NCBI GenBank assembly: GCA_015904075.1
Contig: JABMDH010000128.1
Location: 1-5,965 of the forward strand
Length of the DNA: 5,965 nt
Direction: 5' to 3'
Source of the DNA: Nitrospira sp.
Lineage (GTDB): Bacteria; Nitrospirota; Nitrospiria; Nitrospirales; Nitrospiraceae
Below, piece by piece: positions 1-5,281 of this stretch. Under the pieces are notes generated by a model, which was given only the letters and a program-made list of their open reading frames with translations, did not search any database and was not told where the DNA came from. Numbering within the stretch: position 1 is the stretch's first letter; every line of letters starts with the position of its first letter. The position numbers and the translations under genes are program-made.

Positions 1-969
1 GCAACAGTTGGTGAAAAGCATGCGCCGGGCTGTGCCAGTTCAGCACTTTCCGCGGTCGATCGTTGAGCATCGCCTGTACGCGTTTGATCTCTCGCCGCGA
101 AACGTGTTGAAACTCGGTGCCGGCGGGAAAGAACTGCCGCAGCAAGCCGTTCGTGTTCTCGTTCGTGCCCCGCTCCCACGGACACTGGGGATGGGCAAAG
201 TAGACCGGCATTTGGGTCTGTTTGGTAAACAGCCGATGTTCTCGCATCTCCTGCCCCTGGTCATACGTGAGCGAGCGGCGAAGTTGGGCGGGCAGGGTCC
301 GGACCTCCCGCGCGAAGGCCCGTCGCACGGCCGTGGCATCCTTGGCCGTGAGCGGCACCAGCAGCGTAAATCGGGTGGTCCGTTCCACGAGCGTCCCAAG
401 CGCCGACGCGTTCGCATGGCCGACAAGCAAGTCGCCCTCCCAATGGCCGGGCACGGTGCGAGCGGCGACCTCGGCTGGCCGTTCGTCGATGCTGACGATG
501 TCCTGGACGGGGCGCGACGAGAGGCGGACCTTGCGGGGCCGCCGAAAGCGATGGCGTCGCCGGAGGTGCCGGGTGAGGGCACGCTTGAAGGCGTCTGGGG
601 GTAATCCATAGAGATAGGTATAGATGGCTTCATGCGAAATCTGCATCGTTGGGTCTCGAGGATACTGCAGGCGCAAGCTGTGGGTAATCTGTTCCGGCGA
701 CCAGCGGTGCGCCAGCCGGGCCAAGACCGCTCGGCGGAGTCGGAGCGTAGCCGCAATCTTGCGGGGCTTCCGTGGACGATGCACCCACCATTGGGCGCGG
801 TGATGAGCCGGCACCGCCCGATAGGTCACGGGGCACGCACGGTGTCGAGCGAGTTCCCGCGATACCGTACTCGGCGCGCGTTGCAGGGCCTCCGCCGTTA
901 TACCCGGCGGCCAACATGCGACTGAGTTCTTCCCGTTCCATGAGGGTCAATTAGTCGATACGTAGCCAT
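1..969 (-). pseudogene. IS30-family DDE transposase, N-terminal frameshifts, 3' end outside window
   Basis: This would catalyse cut-and-paste or circle-type transposition of the element. One minus-strand frame is open from about 895 to 1. It encodes the end of the N-terminal helix-turn-helix (RAPSTVSREL) and then the DDE catalytic core: HWEGD (Asp codon 431-433), TYDQG (Asp 260-262) and WERGTNENTNGLLRQFFP (Glu 158-160). All three acidic residues are present. The natural start appears to be ATG at 967-969, preceded by a good Shine-Dalgarno sequence, aaggag, six bases away (976-981). That frame reads MATYRL and then stops at TAA 898-900. The expected continuation, LTLMEREELSRMLAAGYN, lies one frame over from about 950, and the core lies in the third frame. 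I infer about one inserted base near 950 and about 11 deleted bases near 898-908, the latter judged from helix-turn-helix spacing. Sequencing error is possible but two indels make decay more likely. A few C-terminal residues lie beyond position 1. Confidence 0.85.
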
Positions 970-1002
970 GTGCAACTCCTTGGTTCCTGGAGTCCCCAGG
1001 AT

Positions 1003-1031
1003 ACTGGTGTTGCACTAGCATCTTGAACCCA
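1003..1031. repeat. Putative terminal inverted repeat of the IS30 element
   Basis: The sequence about 35-60 bases upstream of the transposase start contains tggtgttgcactag followed by cttgaaccc, which resembles the ends of other IS30-family elements as I remember them. Its position just upstream of the transposase start fits. The matching repeat is outside the window, so this rests on position and resemblance only, and the outer edge may be off by several bases. Confidence 0.4.
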
Positions 1032-1087
1032 CACTGAAACCATTCTCTGAACGGATCGGGAGCGTAGAGAGGACACATGCGGATGGG

Positions 1088-1390
1088 TTAGGATTCGTCC
1101 AGGGAAGACTCTTCGCTCTGTTTGAGCCAGAGTTCAAGCAGTCTGGTTTCGCGTTCAGATTGGGAAATGTGTTCGAGCGCGAACGCGCCGGTTAAGCGAT
1201 CTTCATAAAACGCCCGTTGTTTCGCGTAGGTTTTCTTAAACGCGTCCCGCTTCAGGCTGGTCCAATTCGCATCGGATATTCCCGCCTGGGCGCGCAAGAG
1301 ATTGATCTCGATGGCTTGGAAGGCAAAGACTTTCGCGAGGACCTTGATGACCGTGGCATTGGTCAGAAATCGTGGCTCTTTATCAGCCAT
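1088..1390 (-). CDS. Hypothetical 100-residue protein
   Basis: I do not recognise this protein. It starts MADKEPRFLTNATVIKVLAK and is predicted to be largely alpha-helical. The first half mixes hydrophobic residues (VIKVLAKVFAFQAIEINLL) without forming a clear membrane span. The middle is rich in Lys and Arg (LKRDAFKKTYAKQR), and the C-terminus is acidic (QSEESSLDES). It has no cysteine, signal peptide or catalytic motif that I can see, so it is probably cytosolic. The ATG at 1388-1390 is the only plausible start; the ribosome binding site is weak (ggaa, nine bases upstream). It lies 90 bp downstream of the ferredoxin gene on the same strand, with a strong hairpin between them, so cotranscription is possible but not shown. 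It is the first gene after the IS30 end. Coding potential is supported by the open frame and sensible composition only. Confidence 0.6.
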   Translation of the reverse strand: MADKEPRFLTNATVIKVLAKVFAFQAIEINLLRAQAGISDANWTSLKRDAFKKTYAKQRAFYEDRLTGAFALEHISQSERETRLLELWLKQSEESSLDES

Positions 1391-1430
1391 GACTTATCGT
1401 TCCAATTAGGCCAACGCACACATGAGGGTA

Positions 1431-1465
1431 CCCATACCATTCTCAACAACCGAGAATGGTATGGG
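1431..1465. repeat. Perfect 14-bp inverted repeat (intergenic hairpin)
   Basis: The arm cccataccattctc (1431-1444) is followed by a 7-base loop and its exact reverse complement (1452-1465). It starts 15 bases downstream of the ferredoxin stop codon and ends about 40 bases before the start of the 100-aa gene. Neither strand has a run of T after the stem, so it is not a standard rho-independent terminator. It could instead be a 3' mRNA-stabilising or processing stem-loop, a terminator of unusual type, or a repeat dispersed in the genome. Confidence 0.85.
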
Positions 1466-1480
1466 CCTCGAAGCAGAAGG

Positions 1481-1828
1481 TCAGTTCCGCACACCGCTCC
1501 AGACTTTTGCCGGATCGATCGCCTTGTCCGGATTGAGGGTCTTCGCCCTCTCCAGCAAGACATCCGTGCCCTCCGGATACAGCGGATCAGAGATACAGCA
1601 ATTATCGACCGGGCAAACGGCCGCACATTGCGGTTCGTCAAAATGGCCGACACACTCGGTGCATCGGTCATGCGCGATCACGTAAATATCGTTCCCCATA
1701 CCTTGACCGTCGCCAACATGGAGTCCCTTCTCTTCCGCGCCGCCGCGCGTTTCAAAGATGGCCTCGTTCGGACATTCCGGCAGGCAGGCGCCACAGTTGA
1801 TACATTCCGCGGTAATCAGCAATGCCAT
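1481..1828 (-). CDS. 2[4Fe-4S] dicluster ferredoxin, YfhL/Alvin type
   Basis: This is a small soluble cytosolic electron carrier that passes low-potential electrons between redox enzymes; its partners cannot be read from this window. The 115-aa protein begins MALLITAECINCGAC, very like YfhL-type ferredoxins. Cluster-I ligands are C9, C12, C15 and C19 (CX2CX2CX3CP). Cluster-II ligands are C56, C59, C68 and C72 (CX2CX8CX3CP). The eight-residue spacer and the C-terminal extension after residue 79 are hallmarks of the Allochromatium-type (Alvin) group. Two unusual points: C19 and C56 are separated by 36 residues, where E. coli YfhL as I recall it has 18, the extra part being a Gly-rich loop (about 25-45); and an additional CC pair (C77-C78) follows cluster II. 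The start is supported by the strong Shine-Dalgarno aaggag (1838-1843), nine bases from the ATG. It is probably transcribed alone or with the 100-aa gene downstream. Confidence 0.95.
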   Translation of the reverse strand: MALLITAECINCGACLPECPNEAIFETRGGAEEKGLHVGDGQGMGNDIYVIAHDRCTECVGHFDEPQCAAVCPVDNCCISDPLYPEGTDVLLERAKTLNPDKAIDPAKVWSGVRN

Positions 1829-2148
1829 GATTCTGGTCTCCTTCTTCTCTAAGATTTAATGCGGCGCCGCACGTCCCCTTGATCGTATTGCCCGCAACAC
1901 ACCCTTCATGAACCACGAGGCGCAATGACACGGGCCATCACGCTGTGTGATACGCCTTTTTCTCGGTCAACCGAATCCGTATGTTGCACTTTCGTACGCG
2001 CCCCTGTCAATCCAGCAGTTCTACATACGTGGGGTCACATCGCGTCTCATGCAAACTGGGCTTAGGTCAGGTCTCGCCTTCTGGCTTTTCCAGCGATCTT
2101 CAGCTAGCTCACCCGGTCAGAGAGCCGATTGTATAACGAGTACCCGAC
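1829..2148. other. 320-bp intergenic stretch without recognisable gene
   Basis: This stretch lies between the ferredoxin start and the stop of the DUF1232 gene and should carry the ferredoxin promoter and leader on the minus strand. I see the ferredoxin Shine-Dalgarno, a 10-bp palindrome gcggcgccgc (1861-1870), a smaller palindrome agctagct (2103-2110), and a perfect TTGACA on the minus strand (2005-2010) that lacks a good -10 partner at 16-18 bases. I find no tRNA-like or other structured RNA here. A plus-strand open frame crossing the region (1947-2258) overlaps the DUF1232 gene, has low-quality composition and no family resemblance, and I take it as spurious. Confidence 0.6.
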
Positions 2149-2448
2149 TCAACGGCGGGTCTGTTCCCACACCCGAAAGGCCGCCAGATCCTGGGCCAAG
2201 CTCTGGAGCAGCAGCGCCAGCACCACCACATCGTCGATCATGCCGATGCCGGGGATGAAATCCGGCACCAGATCCACCGGACTCAGCACATAGAGCAGCG
2301 CCGCCGCCAGCGAAGCGAACGTACGCAGGGAGAGGCCCCGATAGCTGCCGTTCCTCCAAGCCTTGATCAGGCGAATCAACAGCGGAAGGTCGGACCATAG
2401 ACGGCCGATCATGCGAAGCATCTCAAAGAGTCTTGTGGATATCGTCAT
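2149..2448 (-). CDS. DUF1232 (YkvA-family) small membrane protein
   Basis: The 99-aa protein carries the signature of the DUF1232/YkvA family: a hydrophobic segment leading into YVLSPVDLVPDFIPGIGMIDD (residues 53-73) and then a second hydrophobic stretch VVVLALLLQSL (74-84). The SPxDLxPDFIPxxGxxDD pattern is nearly invariant in the family. The role of these proteins is not established; they are thought to be membrane-associated. The N-terminal 35 residues are basic and amphipathic. The ATG at 2446-2448 is supported by a strong Shine-Dalgarno ggagg (2454-2458) five bases upstream. The gene is divergent from the AEC transporter, with 156 bp between the two starts. The C-terminus is short (FRVWEQTRR), a normal length for the family. 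No terminator with a T-run is visible after its stop. Confidence 0.9.
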   Translation of the reverse strand: MTISTRLFEMLRMIGRLWSDLPLLIRLIKAWRNGSYRGLSLRTFASLAAALLYVLSPVDLVPDFIPGIGMIDDVVVLALLLQSLAQDLAAFRVWEQTRR

Positions 2449-2604
2449 CGATACCTCCCGGTTGGCGGAGTCTGGTGGCCTTTCTCAAGACACGACCTTG
2501 CACCTGATATCGGTCAGCCTACCAAAGACGACGATGTTTGAGAAGCGGCTGGGGTGCGGTTCTGCCATAGGCCCCCCACTCTCTTTCTGTTACTCTCCTC
2601 CGCC

Positions 2605-3519
2605 ATGCCCTCGTCCCTCCATCTTTTCCTCATCCTCTTCGTCGTCGGCGCGGCGTTGCGCCTGTTCGGCGCCGTGGGGAAGCCGCATGCAGAGCGGCTA
2701 GGGGCATTCGTCTTTTCAGTCACCCTGCCGGCAACGATTCTGGTGTCGCTGGATCGCGTGGTGTTTTCGCCGACAGCCTGGAAGGTTCCACTCGCGGCCG
2801 GCCTCATCACGATTCCACTCATCCTCATTGCCTGGACGCTCGCCAGCAGGCTGACGCTCGACCGCCCTACACAGGGGGGCTTTCTCCTCGCCGTCGGCTC
2901 CATCAATTCGATCTACTTCGCCTATCCCGTCACGCTGGCCACGTTCGGCGAGGAAGGCCTCGCGCAAGCGATCATCTTCTACCTTGGCCAAACGACACTC
3001 ACGTTCACGGTACTCTATCCGATGGCCCTCTGGTATGGCGCAGGTGATTCTACGTCCCATGCGGCGCTCAAGCGTCTGATGACATCCCCGCCGCTTTGGG
3101 CTTTGGTCGTAATCCTGGCGGTGAAGGCCGCCGGGCTTCATCTGCCGGATGGGCTGCGGACGATCCTGATGCCGGTGCATGTGCTGACAATCCCGCTTGC
3201 AAGTCTCGTACTCGGCCTCTCGATCAGCGTGCATGCTGTGCGGACGACCTGGAAACTGACAAGCCTTGGCATAGGACTGCGCATGGTCGGCGGACTAGCA
3301 CTCGGCTGGATCGCAACCTGGTTGTTGGGGCTGACGGGCCTGGAACGGGCGTCGGTGCTGTTGATCGCCGGGATGCCCTCGGCCGTGATGGCGGTGATCT
3401 TCGCGACCGAGGCCAAGCTCGACGAAGATCTCGTCTCCTCGATCGTGGCACTCTCGATCTGCCTTGGCGTCGCCCTGCTGCCCTGGCTTCCCCAGCTCGC
3501 GGCCCTACTGATGGACTAG
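2605..3519 (+). CDS. AEC (auxin efflux carrier) family transporter
   Basis: This is an inner-membrane secondary carrier of the AEC/Mem_trans family (PF03547), whose bacterial members mostly export or exchange organic anions such as malate; the substrate cannot be deduced here. At 304 aa it has the usual family length, with about ten hydrophobic segments (near residues 5-22, 33-52, 63-82, 92-113, 119-144, 161-179, 188-209, 219-242, 249-268 and 276-302). Family-like motifs are LPATILVSL (41-49), an Asn-and-Pro crossing region NSIYFAYP (101-108) and a second one, GMPSAVMAV (256-264), followed by FATEAKLDEDLVSSIVALS. I chose ATG 2605 because the protein then begins directly with the first membrane helix. 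A GTG at 2554 would add 17 residues that do not look like a family N-terminus. There is no good Shine-Dalgarno before 2605 (the leader is C/T-rich), so expression may be low or leader-dependent. A PfpI-family gene follows on the same strand after 170 bp. Confidence 0.92.
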   Translation: MPSSLHLFLILFVVGAALRLFGAVGKPHAERLGAFVFSVTLPATILVSLDRVVFSPTAWKVPLAAGLITIPLILIAWTLASRLTLDRPTQGGFLLAVGSINSIYFAYPVTLATFGEEGLAQAIIFYLGQTTLTFTVLYPMALWYGAGDSTSHAALKRLMTSPPLWALVVILAVKAAGLHLPDGLRTILMPVHVLTIPLASLVLGLSISVHAVRTTWKLTSLGIGLRMVGGLALGWIATWLLGLTGLERASVLLIAGMPSAVMAVIFATEAKLDEDLVSSIVALSICLGVALLPWLPQLAALLMD

Positions 3520-3689
3520 CCCGATGCGGATCGGCAGGAACCGGCCAACACGAGAGTCGCGTCCGGCAAGTGACGCCGAAGACCACACATGGCAACGCCT
3601 GCAGTATCTGTGTCATTGCGCCACAAGGGGAGTTATGGAAAGATACCGCCATGCAATCTCGACCGGACGTGAACCATGAAGGAGTGATC
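3520..3689 (+). other. Intergenic spacer between AEC transporter and PfpI gene
   Basis: The 170-bp spacer contains only a small hairpin (ccgat/atcgg, 3522-3535) right after the AEC stop, too short and without a T-run to be called a terminator. An in-frame ATG at 3651 for the downstream gene lacks a ribosome binding site. I could not identify a convincing promoter, so it is open whether the two genes are cotranscribed. Confidence 0.5.
3679..3684 (+). promoter_or_regulatory. Strong ribosome binding site deciding the PfpI start
   Basis: The hexamer aaggag lies five bases before ATG 3690, while the alternative in-frame ATG at 3651, which would add 13 residues, has no comparable site. This sets the start of the isonitrile hydratase-like gene. 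Confidence 0.8.
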
Positions 3690-4340
3690 ATGCAACTGGC
3701 AATCTTGCTATATGACGGGGTGACGGCGTTGGATGCGATCGGTCCCTACGAAGTCCTACAGGCACCGGGACTTGGAATTGATGTCCGCTTCGTCGCGCGT
3801 GAGAAAGGCATGAAACGCACCGACTTCGGGCGCTTGGGTTTGCAGGCGGACTACACTCTTGATGAAGTTCCCAGGCCCGACATTCTCCTCGTACCAGGTA
3901 CCGCCTTCCCTCAAGCGGTGATGGGCGACCCCTTGGTTCTGGAATGGATCGCGCAGGTACACCAGACGACGAAGTGGACGACCTCTGTCTGCACCGGTGC
4001 ATTGGGTCTTGCAGCCGCCGGGGTGTTGCAAGGGTTGAAAGCAACCACCCATTGGCTTGCCCATGATGTCTTGAAGCAATTCGGTGCACTCCCGACTAAA
4101 GAACGGGTCGTCCGGGACGGGAAGGTCGTGACAGCCGCCGGGGTGTCGTCCGGAATCGATATGGCCCTGACCCTGGTCGCAGAAGAATTTGGCAGCGATG
4201 CAGCGCGCCTCACTCAACTGCTGATCGAGTACGATCCACACCCGCCGTTCGATGCCGGCAGCCCAGACAAGGCGCCGCCGCTGATCGTCAGTGCTGCGCG
4301 CGACGCATTTCAGAAATTGAAACAGAAATCAGCGGTCTAA
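3690..4340 (+). CDS. DJ-1/PfpI-family protein, isonitrile hydratase-like
   Basis: The protein has a class-I glutamine-amidotransferase-like alpha/beta fold, as in DJ-1/PfpI proteins. The closest functional model I recognise is Pseudomonas isonitrile hydratase (InhA), which adds water to isonitriles to give N-substituted formamides. The 216-aa sequence has the family opening (ILLYDGVTALDAIGPYEVL, with D15 and E21), LVPGT at 67-71, and the nucleophile elbow SVCTGALGLAAAGVL with Cys101 followed by Thr102, then ATTHW (118-122). Cys101 and Thr102 fall at the numbering I recall for InhA. The region VRDGKVVTAAGVSSGIDMAL completes the fold. There is no C-terminal AraC-type DNA-binding domain, so it is not one of the regulator relatives. 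The ATG at 3690 is chosen because of the excellent Shine-Dalgarno aaggag (3679-3684) five bases upstream. It is probably cytosolic. Isonitrile hydratase activity is inferred from family only; other DJ-1-like roles are possible. Confidence 0.92.
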   Translation: MQLAILLYDGVTALDAIGPYEVLQAPGLGIDVRFVAREKGMKRTDFGRLGLQADYTLDEVPRPDILLVPGTAFPQAVMGDPLVLEWIAQVHQTTKWTTSVCTGALGLAAAGVLQGLKATTHWLAHDVLKQFGALPTKERVVRDGKVVTAAGVSSGIDMALTLVAEEFGSDAARLTQLLIEYDPHPPFDAGSPDKAPPLIVSAARDAFQKLKQKSAV

Positions 4341-4505
4341 CCGGGCTTACGGGGTCCTGAAGAAATCGTGAATACCTTGGGCAGACTCATGCCTTTCGTG
4401 GACACCGGTCGCACGTGATACGAACCGATCACCGCCAGGCCAAACGCATACGGCCATCAGCCAGCGGGCAACCAACATTGTTACCAACCACCATCGCTGT
4501 GCTGG

Positions 4506-5111
4506 TTAGTACATCTTTGCCAAGAGTCCAACAAACGGCAACAGGTAATTCACGCCGCCGTTCGGGCTCTCGATGCCAGCATTGGAAATATGGCTCAACC
4601 GGACTCCGGCATTCAGCGCCCATCGTGCGGTCAGATCATAGGTCGCACCCGCTCCGCCCCAGACCAGAAAATTGAAATCCGATCCTTGCTCAGGAATGCG
4701 GCCATCGAAGTTTGTCCAGAGTGGGCCACCTCCGCCTTCGACATACGGCTTGAACCGGCCCAAGGAGGCCAACGTGTAGACTACCTTCGGCGTAATTCCT
4801 ACGCCATACATGCCGGTCGGTTCTGCAATTCCCAAGAATGCCGCTTCAAGGCCCAGAGCAACTGAGCCGCGCCACCACCCGTCCCCCATCGGGTCAGTCA
4901 CCGTGATCTGCCATGAAGGATGCACTGCCACCCCGTTCAACGTGGACGACTGTGCCTCCATGATGCGAACCGGCAACATTCCGCCAACGACCACACCAAC
5001 CGTCTGCCTCCCTATCACTGTTGAAGCGGTTTCTTCCGCCAACACTGGAGACGACCAGGCCAGCCCAACACAGAGGAACACCGTGGCACACACTTGAGTC
5101 ATGGGTTTCAT
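4506..5111 (-). CDS. PagL-like lipid A 3-O-deacylase (acyloxyacyl hydrolase family)
   Basis: This is a predicted outer-membrane beta-barrel of the PagL family (PF09411), whose members remove the 3-O acyl chain from lipid A and so remodel the outer leaflet. The 201-aa precursor has a Sec signal peptide, MKPMTQVCATVFLCVGLAWS onward, with likely cleavage after VLA (residue 25). The mature part shows alternating beta-strand character with Gly/Tyr/Trp-rich strands (for example FKPYVEGGGGPLW and FLVWGGAGATYDL) and ends in a C-terminal aromatic residue (KMY), as outer-membrane barrels do. The family motif is RLSHISNAGIESPNGGVN (171-188), giving His174 and Ser176 of the active site plus Asn177. The catalytic Glu of Pseudomonas PagL lies 14 residues after the His; here that position is Asn188. 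The start is uncertain: neither ATG 5111 nor the second ATG at 5102 has a good Shine-Dalgarno, but 5111 gives the Lys for the signal peptide. It is convergent with the PfpI gene and codirectional with topA, 170 bp downstream of it. Confidence 0.88.
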   Translation of the reverse strand: MKPMTQVCATVFLCVGLAWSSPVLAEETASTVIGRQTVGVVVGGMLPVRIMEAQSSTLNGVAVHPSWQITVTDPMGDGWWRGSVALGLEAAFLGIAEPTGMYGVGITPKVVYTLASLGRFKPYVEGGGGPLWTNFDGRIPEQGSDFNFLVWGGAGATYDLTARWALNAGVRLSHISNAGIESPNGGVNYLLPFVGLLAKMY

Positions 5112-5281
5112 GAGCTAGATATGAGCCATAACATATGTGGCAATCCAACGAGACGGCAAGAAATGGAACTGTCTAGGCATGCAGACAGGACAACATATGA
5201 CTTGATGAGAGCTGGGAGCAATCAAACCTATGCGATACGGTTCGATAGGCTGTGAGGGAGTAATGGGACAATCTGTGAACG
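5112..5281 (-). other. Spacer between topA and the PagL-like gene
   Basis: The 170-bp spacer is AT-richer than its neighbours. It contains a hairpin with 6-bp arms (ctgtct 5169-5174, agacag 5183-5188), followed on the minus strand by ttccatttcttg. This is a poor candidate terminator for topA. A marginal promoter-like pair on the minus strand (TTGCCG at 5154-5159 and TATGTT at 5130-5135, spacing 18) could drive the PagL-like gene but would leave a leader of only about ten bases. Confidence 0.35.

Larger units (their letters stand above)
1..1031 (-). mobile_element. IS30-family insertion sequence, left part outside window
   Basis: The transposase reading frame on the minus strand is that of IS30, whose elements are about 1.05-1.1 kb long with one DDE transposase and terminal inverted repeats of roughly 20-30 bp. 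The upstream end lies to the right of the start codon at 969. Read inward, the stretch from about 1031 to 1003 (containing tagtgcaacacc) looks like an IS30-type terminal repeat. Its partner would lie left of position 1, so neither the repeat pairing nor the short target duplication can be confirmed. The right boundary is therefore approximate, perhaps within 10-15 bp. The other end is missing only because the window begins inside the element. Confidence 0.8.

Noticed and set aside
8..604. Plus-strand 198-codon open frame and other long frames across the IS
   Set aside because: They are antisense or alternate-frame shadows of the transposase, whose minus-strand frame carries all DDE motifs.
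1217..1852. Plus-strand 211-codon open frame
   Set aside because: It is antisense to the ferredoxin and the 100-aa gene; the ferredoxin cysteine motifs prove the minus strand is coding.
2005..2010. Perfect minus-strand TTGACA as a -35 box for the ferredoxin
   Set aside because: No acceptable -10 hexamer lies 16-18 bases downstream (gcaaca at 17), and it is far from the gene.
1947..2258. Plus-strand 103-codon open frame in the gap
   Set aside because: It overlaps the DUF1232 gene antisense, has no family resemblance and no ribosome binding site.
4012..4146. Exact 15-bp direct repeat (cagccgccggggtgt) 120 bases apart
   Set aside because: Both copies lie inside the PfpI gene and encode two separate conserved Ala-Gly-Val stretches, so this is a codon-level coincidence.
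4341..4505. Bidirectional terminator between the convergent PfpI and PagL-like genes
   Set aside because: Only 4-6-bp imperfect stems are present and no T-run follows on either strand.
5169..5188. Hairpin after topA as a rho-independent terminator
   Set aside because: The stem is only six base pairs and the T-rich tail is interrupted; it is kept only as a comment in the spacer entry.
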